The notes: generated from the sequence alone by a model not told the origin. 64,000 bases of DNA from Leptobrachium leishanense (GCA_009667805.1 CM019063.1:350820942-350884941); one strand, 5' to 3'. Shown: positions 1 through 11,189, counted from the first letter of the stretch. Made by a program: numbers and translations.

Positions 1-413
1 ATGAATAGATTAAAAGGAAAAGCATTTACCGTCATTTGAAACGTCATTTTTTTTTAAATGTTTCAATACATCCTACAAATACGCCACTTCACGGGCAGGT
101 TATGGCGACCTCCTAGGCACGATATTGGAATTAATTTTTCATTTTTATTTTTGACCCATATTTCATGGAAAACGCACTGTCCCTTTAAAAACGTATTTTT
201 TTTTACTTATTGTCCTTGTTTCCTGTCCCCCAGGGCACTACCCGGACCCCCATACACCTTTTATGGCAAATATCTAGCATATATGCCGTCTTGGAGGGCA
301 CTCTAAAAATCTAATTTTGAGTCCCATTGGACTTGTATTGAGTTCGGGTTCGAACATTTGAAAAGTTTGAGTTCGAATGCGAATCGAACTCGGGGGTGTT
401 CGGCTCATCCCTA
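1..413 (+). mobile_element. hAT element, 3'-terminal fragment (same family as 48679-53828)
   Basis: The sequence matches, with scattered differences, the last ~430 bases of the hAT copies ending at 47972 and 53828. It ends in the family terminal repeat GTTCGGCTCATCCCTA at 398-413. No transposase coding is present. The left part lies outside the window, so the matching 5' end and target duplication cannot be seen. Confidence 0.85.
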
Positions 414-656
414 GTGTTGAGCTTGGGACTGGAGTCCTTCAGGGTGCAGAATCTGGAGTGGTGACTGTGAGTGTTGAGCTTGGGAGTCCTTCAGGGTGCA
501 GAATCTGGAGTGGTGACTGTGAGTGTTGAGCTTGGGAAACCTTAAGGGTGCAGAATCTGGAGTGGTGACTGTGAGTGTCGAGCTTGGGAGTCCTTCAGGG
601 TGCAGAATCTGGAGTGGTGACTGTGAGTGTTGAGTTTGGGAGTAATTCAGGGTGCC
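414..656. repeat. 52-bp minisatellite, about 4.6 copies
   Basis: A unit beginning GTGTTGAGCTTGGGAGTCC is repeated head to tail. The first copy has a 5-base insertion and later copies carry single-base changes (for example GAAACCTTAAGG in the third). It lies directly between the hAT 3' end and the Tc1 element. No coding potential is apparent. Confidence 0.9.
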
Positions 657-662
657 GATATA

Positions 663-2338
663 CAGTCAGGTTCAGAAATATTGGGACATCGACACAATTC
701 TAACATCTTTCACTCTATACACCACCACAATGGAGTTGGAATGAAACAAACACAATGTGCTTTAACTGCAGACTGTCAGCTTTAATTTGAGGGTATGTAC
801 ATCAACTCAGGTGAACGGTGTAGGACTTACAGCAGTTTGCAGATGTGCCTCCCACTTGTTAAGGGACCAAAAGTAATGGGACAGAATAATAATCATAAAT
901 CAAACTTTCCCTTCTTAATACTTGGTTGCAAATCCTTTGCAGTCAATCACAGCCTGAAGTCTGGAACGCATAGACATCAGACGCTATGTTCCATCCCTGG
1001 TGATGCTCTGCCAAGCCTCTATTGCAACTGTATTCAGTTCCTGCTTGTTCTTGGGGCATTTTCCCTTCAGTTTTGTCTTCAGCAAGTGAAATGCATGCTC
1101 AATGGGATTCAGGTCAGGTGATTGACTTGGCCATTGCATAACATTCCACTTCTGTCCCTTCAAAAACTCTTTGGTTGCTTTTGCAGTATGCTTTGGGACA
1201 TTGTCCATCTGCACTGTGAAGCGCCGTCCAATGAGTTCTGCAGCATTTGGCTGAATGTGAGCAGATAATATTAAATATTGGAATATTAAATACATGGAAT
1301 ATTGCTCGAAACACTTCAGAATTCATCCTGCTGCTTTTGTCAGCAGTCACATCATCAATAAATACAAGAGAACCAGTTCCATTGGCAGCCATACATGGTC
1401 ACGCCATGACAATACCACCACCATGCTTCACTGATGAGGTGGTATGCTTAGGATCATGAGCAGTTCCTTTCCTTCTCCATACTCTTCTCTTCCCATCACT
1501 CTGGTACAAGTTGATCTTGGTCTCATCTGTCCATAGGATCTTGTTCCAGAACTGTGAAGGCTTTGTTAGGTGTTGTTTGGCAAACTCTAATCTGGCCTTC
1601 CTGTTTTTGAGACTCACCAATGGTTTACATTTTGTGGTGAACCCTCTGTATTCAATCTGGTGAAGTCTTCTCTTGATTGTTGACTTTGACACACATACAC
1701 CTACCTCCTGGAGAGTGTTCTTGATCTGGCCAACTGTTGTGAAGGGTGTTTTCTTCACCAGGGAAAGAATTCTTCGGTCATCCACCACAGTTGTTTTCCA
1801 TGGTCTTCCGGGTCTTTTGGTGTTGCTGAGCTCACCGGTGCATTCCTTCTTTTTGAGAATGTTCCAAACAGTTATTTTGGCCACGCCTAATGTTCTTGCT
1901 ATCTCTCTGATGGGTTTGTTTTGTTTCTTCAGCCTAATGATGGCTTGCTTCACTGATAGTGACAGCTCTTTGGATCTCATCTTGAGAGTTGACAGCAACA
2001 GATTCCAAATGCAAATAGCACACTTGAAATGAACTCTGGGCCTTTTATCTGCACATTGTAATTGGGGTAATGAGGGAATATCACACACCTGGCCATGGAA
2101 CAGCTGAGAAGCCAATTGTCCCATTACTTTTGGTCCCTTAACAAGTGGGAGGCACATCTGCAAACTGCTGTAAGTCCTACACCGTTCACCTGAGTTGGAT
2201 GTACATACCCTCAAATTAAAGCTGACAGTCTGCAGTTAAAGCACATTGTGTTTGTTTCATTCCAACTCCATTGTGGTGGTGTATAAAGCCAAAGATGTTA
2301 GAATTGTGTCGATGTCCCAATATTCCTGGACCTGACTG
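663..2338 (-). mobile_element. Tc1/mariner element with ~220-bp terminal inverted repeats
   Basis: The ends are CAGTCAGGTTCAGAAATATT at 663 and its inverted, slightly changed counterpart ending CCTGACTG at 2338, flanked by TA on both sides (661-662, 2339-2340). The inverted repeats extend inward about 220 bases, to the GGGACCAAAAGTAATGGGAC motif near 865 and its complement near 2120, as in IR/DR-type fish and frog Tc1 elements. A minus-strand transposase pseudogene fills the interior. Confidence 0.95.
984..1980 (-). pseudogene. Tc1-family DD34E transposase, frameshifted
   Basis: This encoded a Tc1-type cut-and-paste transposase. The start was set at the ATG at 1980 (MRSKELSLSVKQ), because translation further upstream runs into the terminal repeat. 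The N-terminal half holds the paired-type helix-turn-helix region (KPIREIARTLGVAKITVWNI) and a GRPW AT-hook-like motif. The first catalytic Asp is in WTDETK, the second in MDN, and the Glu in PDLNPIEH, with 34 residues between the last two. The frame is open to 1399, then broken around 1300-1400 by at least two frameshifts, resuming to a stop at 984. It cannot encode a full protein. Family assignment is secure from the catalytic spacing and the TA-flanked TIRs. Confidence 0.92.
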
Positions 2339-2440
2339 TATATTGCCCCCAGCTCATACATGGAAATATATTGCCCCCAACTCACAGATGGATATATATT
2401 GCCCCCAGCTCACACATGGATATATTGGCCCCAGCTCACC
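2339..2440. repeat. Short tandem repeat, ~28-30 bp unit, 3-4 copies
   Basis: The units are variants of TATTGCCCCCAGCTCA followed by ACATGGATATA. They begin exactly at the right flank of the Tc1 element and run into the GC-rich inverted repeat at 2445. Confidence 0.8.
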
Positions 2441-2444
2441 TCTC

Positions 2445-2662
2445 CTCTGCCAGGCACCTCCTGCAAAATTTTGCAGGCCGCCGCGAGCTTCCTACAAGCG
2501 GCCGCCAGCTTGAAACTCTGCCACTCACGTGGGTTCCACCAGCCAACCGCGATCTCGCAGCTGGCTGGTGGAACCCACATGAGCGGCAGAGTTGCAAGCC
2601 GGCGGCCGCTCGTTGGCAGCACATGGCGGCCGGCAAAATTTTGCAGGAGGGGCCTGGCAGAG
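2445..2662. repeat. GC-rich foldback (imperfect ~100-bp inverted repeat)
   Basis: The left arm starts CTCTGCCAGGC and includes CCTGCAAAATTTTGCAGG, GCGGCCGC and TGGGTTCCACCAGCCA. The right arm repeats these inverted and ends GCCTGGCAGAG at 2662. The centre is near 2553. No target duplication or coding was identified. It may be the core of a foldback or MITE, but the family is unknown. Confidence 0.85.
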
Positions 2663-2859
2663 AAGTTCACAGCGCCAGGCAATACCGGGCCCCCACTGAC
2701 CTACGGGCCCTCGGGCAGTGCCTGAGTGCCCGATGGGTCAGTCCACCCCTGATTGAATGCTTATGTTTGGAGTGGCAAGAGACCATGACTGCCCGCCAGA
2801 CTGTTATATCTTCCCGTGAGGTGGGGTGGACTGGCTCTGCCTAATGTTCATTTATGTCA
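2663..2859. other. Unassigned spacer
   Basis: GC-rich sequence (CAATACCGGGCCCCCACTG and onward) between the foldback and the L1 tail. I see no element ends or convincing coding. Confidence 0.5.
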
Positions 2860-3475
2860 CAGAGCTGCGGTGCTTGCGTCTTTAGCAATCTGCTTCCCTG
2901 ACCTGCTGGCGCTGCATGCAATTTGAGGGCACTATGATCCATGTATGGTGGGCGTGCGTCCCGCTCTGGTGTGAGGTTGCATCTCTTATTGAAAAGGTGA
3001 CAGGGGTAAAGCTCCCTTTCATGCCGGCGGATTTCCTACGGAGCTTGCCATCGGAGCCGATAGGCCCTTTACAATGAAATGTACTGTGTAATTGTGTCAA
3101 GCACCTTGCTGTTGATTGCTCGTAGGTGGAAGACGACAGTGGTTCTATTATCGCGCCCTGGTGTCTGACCTTAGATCATACGAGCTCCTGGCCAGCCACA
3201 TGTATGGTCTGCAACAACCATAATGTGACAATTGGTCACTCTAGGACTCCATGCTGGTCTCATTGGGCCCTCTGACTCAGGGCTCTGCTCTCCCAGGTGT
3301 CCCGGCTGATTAATCCACTTCTAGGTGTTTTTATTGATTTACCAATATAATCTGGCATCTTGTTTTTGTTTATGTTTGTAATGTCTCCCCCATTGTGTTC
3401 ATGATGTTCTCCCTTATTTTCTTCTTCCCGTCTGTATCCCATTGATAAGTGTTACAAAAAACAAAAACTTTTGAT
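2860..3475 (+). mobile_element. L1 LINE, 3' fragment (ORF2 C-terminus and 3' UTR)
   Basis: Conceptual translation around 2895-3080 gives a CWRCMQFEGTMIHVWWAC segment followed by VKLPFMPADFLRSLPS. This is the C-terminal Cys-rich region typical of L1 ORF2 (compare the minus-strand copy here at 41280-41400). After a frame change a LLIARRWK-like segment follows near 3115. The 3' part ends in an A-rich tail at 3455-3475. It is 5'-truncated and frameshifted. Confidence 0.75.
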
Positions 3476-3800
3476 TTAAATAAGTTTCCAGGAATGGGAG
3501 CTGGAGGTGGCATATAATAAGCTGCTAGATTCTGCTCAGCAGTAGGGATGAGGTGTTCGGTTCGATATGTTCGGAGTTCGATTCGAACATCGACCGTTTG
3601 GCTGTTCGTCGAACTCTGAAAATTTCCACGTGTTCGCTGCATGATCGCACACAATGGACCACAATGCACTTTTCCACTGGCCTGAAGCTTGTAATTGGCT
3701 ACAGCCTGCATCTGACCACAGTTTAGGTGCAAGACAGATGCCAGACTATGGGCAAATTTTGCCCAATCATGGGCTCACAGAGCTAAGTCTCGCAGCACAC

Positions 3801-3808
3801 TATATAAG
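3801..3808 (+). promoter_or_regulatory. TATA box of hAT copy 1
   Basis: TATATAAG lies about 260 bases inside the 5' end and is conserved in copy 2 (48967-48973) with the same flank (GGCGTCCCTTGCAG). Position relative to the coding start fits a core promoter; this is inference from sequence only. Confidence 0.55.
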
Positions 3809-3864
3809 GCGTCCCTTGCAGCCCCAGCATGTGTTTTTTGAGAGGAGATTGTTGTGTTAGTGTG

Positions 3865-4190
3865 TGTTCTCACTGCCACCAGCTATTGGGGGGTCTCACT
3901 TCTACAAAATATCTGGGAATTGTAATCTGTGTGTTCTCACTGCCACCCATCAGGGGGTCCCACATACTTCTAGCAGATTTCTGCGAATTGTAATCTGTGT
4001 CTTGTCACACTGCCACCCATCAGGGGGGCTCACTGATTTATAGGAGGTTCCTGGGAATTGCAATTTGTGTCTTGACACTGCCACCCATCAGGGGGTCTCA
4101 CAGATTTATAGGAGGTTTCTGGGAATTTTAATCTGTGTCTTGTCACTGGCTGCCAGCTATCAGGGTGTCTCACTGAGTTATACCAGAGTT
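3865..4190 (+). repeat. ~70-bp tandem repeat in hAT leader, about 5 copies
   Basis: Each unit contains a CTCACTGCCACC-like block, a GGGGGTCTCAC block and a TCTGGGAATTGTAATCTG block. The equivalent array in copy 2 (49020-49510) has about 7 units, so copy number differs between elements. The array lies between TATA box and coding start. Confidence 0.85.
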
Positions 4191-4262
4191 CTGGAAATCT
4201 TTAATCTAGATAACACAGTTGAATCAGAATTTTGCATATCTTTAATCTATATATCACTCACC

Positions 4263-6943
4263 ATATCAAAAAGGACAGTCAGACACTCCCAGACACAGTT
4301 AAGAGGGCAAGCAGCCTCTGTGTCACAAGGCTGTGCCTCTGGTCTTCATGGACGTGGTGCATCCTCTGCAGGGGCACGCTTGTCCTTTCTAACTGGTGCT
4401 GGCTGTCTTAAGCAGCAGCAACATACAGAGGATTTGGTGGATTGGCTAACCAGGCCATCCTCATCCTCCGAGTCCTCTGCCAGCCAGGCTTGTAGTGCTT
4501 TACAGTCCACCTCAGCTGCCAAAGCATCTAATGCGGCCTCCAAGTCCACAGCTACTCCTGTCGTAGCCTCACTATCACACACGGAGGAGTCAGCTGAATT
4601 GTTTGACTACAATGACACTGACATGCTGCTTGAGGATGCGCAGCAACTACAGTGCTCTGATTCAATCTGTGAGGTTGAGGAAGGGAGTATAATCAACCTA
4701 GAGGAAGTGGGTGCCAGTGATGACACAAATAACTGGCACTCATGTTGCCCCAGCAGCTGCAGCATACTGCCAAGTTGGCTCCAGTGACGAGGAGATAGGG
4801 GGTGATGATGATGAGGTCACTGACTCCACCTGGGGGCCTGATCGAACAGAGGAGTCAAGTGAGGAGGAGGAGGAGGCACAACAAACACGAGGCACAACGT
4901 CCTCTATGACCAACCGTAGCCAGTCCAAGGCATCAGATGTCAGAGCTGCTCAGGTGCAGAGCGCTGTTGTCTCAAAGCACACATCCAGGAACTCTGCTGT
5001 CTTGGAGTTCTTTAAGAAATGTGCAGCAGACCGCACCATTGCTATTTGTAATCTATGTCAGATGAGGATCAATCGTGGGAAAGACACGGACGCTTGGGTA
5101 CCACGTGCTTGAGGCGACATATGACCACCTGCCATATATCCCATTGGCACAACACTTTGCATAGGTCCTCCTCATCTGTATCTACCCCCACTATATGTCC
5201 TGCCATGTCAATGCCTGCTACAACCTCCACTGACAGGGATGATGCTACAGTAATGGGTGTACCAGGTCCTTCCTCAGAATGTGACAGCATCTCATCAGCT
5301 GAAGATTTCCGCAGTCATCTTACGTTGCACCAGCTGCTGCAGCGTAAGAAAAAATATAGTCCCAACCATCCCCAAGCACAGCGACTAAATGTCAGCTTAG
5401 CAAAATTACTCGCATTGCAGCTGCTACCTTTACAGCTTGTGGACTCCGCTTCCTTCCGTGAATTTGCTGAATGTGCTGTACCACAGTGGCAGGTTCCAAA
5501 ACGCCATTACTTTTCACGGAAGGCCATTCCAGCACTATACCAGCACGTGGAAGACAATGTTATGGAGTCATTGGGAAAGGCAGTCAGCAGCAAGGTGCAC
5601 ATGACTTTAGACACGTGGTCCAGCAAGCATGGACAGGGCCATTACATTTCCTTCCCGGCACACTGGGTAACTCTGATTGCAACTATGAGGGATCCAAGAC
5701 GGGGCTCTGTGCTGGAGCTTGTTCATCCACCACGCCTCCAGAAAGCTGCTTGTATGAGGTCTGTCTGCTCCACCACCACCTCTCCCTCTTCCTCCTCCTC
5801 CTCCTCCTCCTTCTCTGTCTCTGGCGAAGTGGCCGTTAAACCGATGCGTGACAGGGGCTACGCAATGGCTCAAGCAAAAAGATGCCATGCTGTGCTTGAG
5901 CTGGCTTGTTTAGGGGACAGGAGCCACACCGGGCCAGAAATTCTGTCAGCTCTGCAGGGGCAGGTGCAGAGATGGTTAACACCACACCAGCTTCAGCTGG
6001 GAATGGTCGTCTGTGATAATGGCAGCAACCTTCTCTCCGCCCTACGCCAGGGTAAGTTGACGCATGTACCATGCCTAGCACACGTCCTAAATCTGGTGGT
6101 ACAGCATTTCCTAACCAGGTACCCAGGGCTGGCAGAGCTTCTCAGCCAGGCCAGAAAAGTCTGCAGCCACTTCAGACAGTCATTCCCAGCAAATGTTCGC
6201 CTGGCAGAAATTCAAAGAGAATTCCACCTTCCCACATACCGTCTGATCTGTGACATGCCCCCCAGGTGGAACTTGACATTAGCAATGCTGCAACGTCTGC
6301 ACAAGCAGCAGAGGGCCATCAATGAGTACCTGTGTGAGTATGGCACAAGGACAGGTACAGGTCAACTTGTTCCCCCCCGCAGTGGCTGATGATCAAGGAT
6401 GGATGCACTGTACTGTTGCCATTTGAGGAGGCAATGAGGATGGTGAGCAGGGACATTGCATGCATCAGTGACACAATTCCTTTAGTGTTCCTGCTGGAGC
6501 GCACTCTGCGGGGAATTATAGATGTGGCACTAGAGGCAGAGCAGCAGGAGGAAGAGGAGGCATTCCCTAGCTCTCAAGGCCCCAGTCTTTACGCAGACAG
6601 TATTCCTGCGGGTCCTCAGATCAGACAGGAGGAGGAGGAATATTTAAGTAGTGGGGGCATTGAAGATGGGGATTCCTCAAGGGAGTGTTTTGTGTTCCCA
6701 GAAACCCAAGGACTAGTACGTGGTTGGGAGGAGGAAGTACACGATGGGGTCTTCCTCACTGACCAGGAAGACTCGGAAGTTAATGCCACCTCCAACCTAT
6801 GCTGCATGGGCTCCCTTATCCTGCAAAGCCTGGTAAAGGACCCCAGGATTCGTGCTATCAAGGAGAGGGATCATTACTGGTTGGCAAGCCTTCTTGATCC
6901 ACGATTCAAGGGTAAAGTTGCAGAGCTCATCCTGCCCTCACAG
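4263..6943 (+). pseudogene. BED-finger hAT transposase, broken and lacking its C-terminus
   Basis: This is the transposase of hAT copy 1. The likely start codon, ATG in copy 2 (49643), is ATA here (4263-4265). Domains in order: a basic/serine-rich N-terminus; an acidic region (DSICEVEEG, TEESSEEEEEAQQ); a BED zinc finger at about 4990-5135 with CNLC and a later HMTTCH pair; then the RNase H-like catalytic core. Core motifs include TLDTWSSKHGQ near 5607, a serine-rich insert at 5775-5820, VCDNGSNLLSALR, CLAHVLNLVV and MPPRWNLTLAML. An acidic linker follows (QQEEEEAF). Frame breaks occur near 4725, 5095 and 6385. The hATC dimerisation domain seen in copy 2 is absent. TIRs and target duplications in the family argue against a domesticated ZBED host gene. 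Confidence 0.9.
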
Positions 6944-8476
6944 GTTCGTGAGCTGGAGTGGCAGAGAGAGTCCGCATGAGAGCCAAAGCCTGGACAGGGT
7001 CCACTCTCGCCCCGACCAGGCCCCAAAGGTCAGCAGGCAGCACCGCACGTGGGACTCGACTCCGAAGGGTCCACCGTACGGGTAAGCCACAGGGTGACTC
7101 AAGAACGGTAGGAGTTGCATCGCAGAGCGCCACCACTCCAACTGCGGGCACATCAGACGGCGAGACCCCTCCACCGCTCGGTCTCAGGTCCGCTTCTGGA
7201 CATGGAGGGTCAAACAGCGGCACATCCGACGGACTGTTAGCGATCTCTCCATCTCCAGCCTCCACGCCTTCCCTGTGGCCGTGAGGGAAGGCCTCCTCCA
7301 ATCCACGCGGGTGGGAATCCTGAACTCCCCCGCATCCCCGCAGCACTGACAGCAGCTGACGCCATATCCCCCTCCAATAACGCCAGGCAGGCATCAAGGC
7401 CAGTGATCACATCCATCTTCATTGCAGTAGAGGGAGGGGGGACATCTCGATGCCGGGTCTCGTCAGCCTCGTCCATCAACTCCGCTTTGGTTCGTGTAGT
7501 GGCAGGGAGACGGATCATACCCTCTTTACCCCAGCAGCAGAGAGTACCCCAGGGAGAAAGTACTGACAGTATTACTTTTTTCTGCGGCAGTCCCAGGGAG
7601 AGGAGGTAGCCGGCCCCTGTCCCCAACTACAAACAGAGCTCCTGACCGATGTCGCAACCAAGGAGAAAAAAACCCTGCAGCTGCAGCACACCTCTTGCAA
7701 GGAGAAAGCATTGAACAGGGCAAGTAAAGTTCCTCCAAAGCTAACGTTGGAAGACAGTGCCTGTATTTGTGAACCTCATACAGGGGAGATGTGCCTTGCA
7801 ACAGTGAATGGGACTGCAGCCTCCACCAATGCAAGCTTCAGTGGCGGAGATACCCTTCAAAAGGATACAAGTTTGTGCAAGGGGGAGCTTCCACCACCCC
7901 AGCAGAAGAGCTGGCATCACATCAGAGGGTCGCTGACCTCTGGTCGCAACCTACGGTTCCAGAAATCCCCACATAGGAGAAGAGCCACCAGCGCGAAAGA
8001 AGGCCGAGGGATATATAACCATCCCATCCTTACACCAGCCACAGAGCAAGTTCCAGTGAGGGGAGGCAGTCGGCCTTGTTCCCCATTGACGGAAGGCAAA
8101 TACTGGCAATACCACTCCCCAGTGGTGGCTTGTGATTATGGGAGCAGAGATGGCTGGTACTACTTCCCAGCCACAGATTGTCCCCTCTGAATAGAGTACA
8201 GGTGGTACTTCGCCCCTGCGGTGGATTGAGCCCCAGCAAGAGGGTGGGGGTGGCCCTTTTTAAAGCAACGATGTGCTACTGACCCCCTTTCACAAATGGC
8301 AGGGGATGCTTATTGTAGAATTGTGGATAGGGCTGTGAGTTCCAGATGCATACCCCCAGGATGCTTGGCAGTTGGCCTGGATCCCCAACCCTTTTGTAGG
8401 GAGAAACCAGCCAATCTCGATCTTAACCCGTCTGGACAACCCCAGATTGTCTTCTTCAGAGGGGGAGGGGGAGAGC
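6944..8476 (+). mobile_element. Remnant of non-autonomous LTR element internal region
   Basis: No RT or integrase motif is visible. A plus-strand open stretch at 7711-8190 has a segment (YNHPILTPATEQ) resembling one on the minus strand of the gag-only LTR element near 28630-28700 (SYPILAPVAEQ), which suggests related non-autonomous elements. At 8447-8475 a purine-rich tract (AGAGGGGGAGGGGGAGAG), typical of a polypurine primer site, directly precedes the LTR-like sequence at 8477. A minus-strand reading of 6930-7630 is also open in parts but looks like composition. The call rests on the tract and the resemblance only. Confidence 0.45.
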
Positions 8477-8737
8477 TGTCATTGAACCCTGTAGTGATTG
8501 TGGATGAATGGTGTCATATTAAAGAGGGAACACTAGGGGCAGTGTGAGGCTTGTTGCCCCGTGTGGCTAGCTGACATCATTAAGCCAGCCTACTCTTGAA
8601 TGGTTACCTCATATGGTGACTCCCACTGGGATAAAGGTGTATACATTGTTGAGAGGGATGCAACTGTGGTGGGGGGAGACACCTACTCAATAACGCTATC
8701 GGCTGGTATTACCTTTATTTTAAAATGATTTTTCATT
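8477..8737 (+). repeat. Probable 3' LTR of the preceding remnant
   Basis: It begins TGTCATTGAACC directly after the polypurine tract and may end near CATTACA at 8737. I did not find a second LTR copy in the window, so its end and identity are uncertain. Confidence 0.4.
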
Positions 8738-9399
8738 ACAAACCCCGTGCTCAGAGACTGTAGACTGTACTAAAACCTCGTCCTCCGCTATTACACTCAT
8801 TTAAGCCATTAGTATGTTTACGTTTTAATGTTAAAAATTATGTTTTTGTGACTTTTCCCCATCAGAACATAATCCAAATGTCCTTAAGCCTGTCCCTCAT
8901 GTCCCCTGTTTTTCCTGACACCAGGGGAAGCCTGGTTATGAAACCCCAGTCAATCACCATCCATCCATTCATTCATCCATACAGGAGCTAGTCGTGCTGA
9001 CCAATCCCATTCAAAGACTACATAGCATTTACTTTAATGGAAACATCTGCAGAAACTTTAAACCCAGGAGCCCTGAAAACCCTTTGCCCCAGCAGGGTAC
9101 TCTTTAGGAGTTAGGGTTCCCCTCATGGGATCTGCAGTTGGGGTGATTTTCAGGAGGGAGATCCATCGGCAACCCAAGTTTCTGAGCCTTTCTTGGTCTT
9201 AGGGGCTCACACAGCAGCAGCCATGCGGCATCACCCAGAGTAACTGCTACACGCTGCTGCTTTGGCCCCCGCCTGTGGATCTGGGTGCTTTTTGGACAGT
9301 GACACCATAGGGGCCCGAGCTATCAAACGATACTTCCAGATTGCCGCTGCTCCCCTGAAATCCCCCACAAAAAAGACCCTTGCTCCGTATAACTGCAGT
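8738..9399. other. Apparently unique, non-coding stretch
   Basis: I see no element ends, long open frame, splice-bounded exon or RNA gene. It contains a short CATC/CATT-rich run (8960-8985). It may be intronic DNA of the host gene or very old repeat sequence. Confidence 0.4.
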
Positions 9400-9590
9400 T
9401 ACAGTTATTTATAAGGCGCCACCAAGTTCCGTAGCACTGTACAATGGGAGAGACAGAATTCCCAGCCGCAGAGTGTCCCCCCTGGAACATACATATATAG
9501 AGATACAGAGTGTCCCCACTCTGAATATACGTACAAGTTAAACACATAGAACAGTAGGAGAGAGGATCCTGCTCAAGAGCTTTGAGTTGT
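9400..9590 (-). mobile_element. L2-type LINE 3' tail fragment
   Basis: Read on the minus strand this contains CAAAGCTCTTGAGCAGGATCC, then GTACAGTGCTACGGAACTTGG and CGCCTTATAAATAA. This is a diverged version of the L2 3' UTR seen at 44366-44502 and 60380-60545 (GTACAGCGCTGCGGAATATG followed by CTTTATAAATAAAG). Confidence 0.65.
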
Positions 9591-9865
9591 AAGGACCTGA
9601 TAAGAGACCATGGTAAATTGCTGTGCCGGGATGTCTGGCTGGGCTGGGATGTTAACTGTTGTTATTGGATTCTGTACCAAATAAAGAGGCCTGCCTAAAT
9701 GGCCAGTGAGTCTGCTTAACCCAATATGACCAGTGTCGTCTGCTTTATTGGGAGAAATTAACAACTGATATTGATTTAGCACTGCTTGCTGAGGGAAGAA
9801 TCTAGAAACTGGAAATCGAGTCACGACGGCCGAGGGAAAATATTTGACCTGGGCTCTCGTTACAG
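9590..9865 (+). repeat. Possible solo LTR
   Basis: Begins TGTAAGGACCTG and contains CCAAATAAAG about 95 bases in, followed by a downstream U5-like tail. No primer site, second copy or clear 5-base duplication was identified, so this is only a candidate. Confidence 0.25.
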
Positions 9866-9924
9866 TGTGTATGTGCAGGTATATGGATGTGTGACTGTGT
9901 AGCAGGGTATATGGATGTTTGGGC

Positions 9925-10165
9925 TCTGTGACACTCATACACACCACACATTACTGGTTTATTGCCGTGGAGCTCTGCACAGCAATAAAACTCAAAGTAA
10001 TGTGTGGTGTGTAGGAGTGTGAGTTTTATTGCTGTGGAGCTCTATGATACAATAATGTGTGTGATATGAGCATATCAGAGTTCCACAGCAATATGTGGTG
10101 TGCATGAATGAGTTTTTTTGCTGTGGAGCTCTGTGATACTCTCGTACACGCCACATGTTTTTTTT
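9925..10165. repeat. Alternating inverted/tandem repeat (TTTATTGCTGTGGAGCTCT motif)
   Basis: A TTTATTGCYGTGGAGCTCT block recurs near 9957, 10022 and 10118, with inverted partners (CAGCAATAAAACTC, CCACAGCAATATG) and ACACACCACA/TGTGGTGTGT arms between them. The region can fold into several alternative hairpins. Confidence 0.7.
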
Positions 10166-11189
10166 TGGAGGGGAGGGCATTGCATCCTAGATCCCAGGCA
10201 GCCCTTAGCCATGGGCACCATGTTCCATATTTGGAGGTCTCCATATATATATCGTTACTTTGGAGCAGCATTGCACCTTGCGGCCTTTGAGGTGTTTGGG
10301 GGAACAATTTCATAAAATCCAGACACCCTCTTGTTGGAATGATAGCCCTGCCTAAACTAAAATTGAAAATGCTCTTTATTGAGACTAGTCTACTATAACA
10401 CTTCATGTAGCTAGAAATTGGAAAACATCAAATGTCCCCACTCAATAGTTTAAATAGCTTTGGTATTGAATGAGTGATATTGCTCGAAATTATTTATTTT
10501 TAGAGCAATATCACGCAGTCACTACTAAAGCTACTCAAACAATCCAAAGGGCAACCCGTGGTCACTGTGGGACATCTACAAGAACCTAAAAGGCATTTGG
10601 TGATTAAGGATAAACTTTGCAGTGAGAGGCATTACATTCCACAGGGTAATTCTTAAAATCTCCCCTGTTGGTGCTCCCTGAGGACAGATTTGGGAAACAA
10701 TGGAGCACCCAGATTTTAAGGATAACCTTGGTAAAATGCAGAGTAAATACGGTAATCACTGTACAGATCACATCACCTATGTCGTACTTCAGGTATCTTG
10801 CAAGCTTGGCCAATTAGCGGTCCCTGAGGACAGGATTGGAAAATGTGACGGAACGGCCATGACAATGTTTAATTGCGTTAATTTTCTGACAATTCATTGC
10901 CCTGTATTTAGTGTTGTTTGCGAGATACTGTGTTTTTTCCCCCCATGTGTAATCTGTAACCATTTGCCTGCTTCCACTCCCTCCCCCAGATCTGGCTGTA
11001 ACCAGAACGCTTTATCAGTTTCCTTTGTTAGGAGACCAGTGTATGTTTTGGGGAGGGGGAGGTTTTGGGAGGAACTGGTGTAGAGCAAAGCAAGGTTGTG
11101 TTTTTTAAGTTTTGAGTGTCTAACTGAAAAAGCTCTGATTAAAAGGTATTCTGTGTTTTGGTGTGCAAGAGGCAAGGATTGATCTCACA
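10166..11189. other. Mixed degraded repeats, no gene
   Basis: Around 10340-10430 a broken plus-strand reading resembles the L1 ORF2 C-terminus (LPKLKLKMLFIE, then RNWKTS after a frame change). Around 10670-10850 two CCCTGAGGACAG motifs sit near a GGTGCTCC/GGAGCACC inverted pair, suggesting an old MITE. From about 10900 the sequence probably grades into the 5' part of the CR1 LINE. Nothing here is well bounded. Confidence 0.35.

Larger units (their letters stand above)
3543..6943 (+). mobile_element. hAT element copy 1, 3'-truncated
   Basis: It begins TAGGGATGAGGTGTTCGG, the family 5' TIR, after a potential target octamer CTCAGCAG. It is collinear and closely similar to copy 2 (48679-53828) through promoter, minisatellite leader and transposase, up to the CTGCCCTCACAG motif at 6943. 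There the similarity stops abruptly and the hATC domain, 3' UTR and 3' TIR are missing. The rest was lost by deletion or replaced by the LTR-element remnant that follows. Confidence 0.92.

Noticed and set aside
1429..1438. CTGATGAGG in the Tc1 element as a hammerhead core
   Set aside because: It lies in transposase coding and lacks the GAAA and cleavage-site partners.
4065..6979. A possible domesticated ZBED-type host gene
   Set aside because: The family has terminal inverted repeats, 8-base duplications, several copies and inactivating changes in each; there is no sign of selection or splicing.
7711..8190. Host gene encoding a 159-residue protein
   Set aside because: It has no recognised domain or splice context and lies upstream of a polypurine tract; LTR-element remnant is the better explanation.
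9590..9865. Endogenous retrovirus provirus
   Set aside because: Only an AATAAA-containing, LTR-like stretch is visible, without a primer site, coding or second LTR; kept only as a weak solo-LTR candidate.
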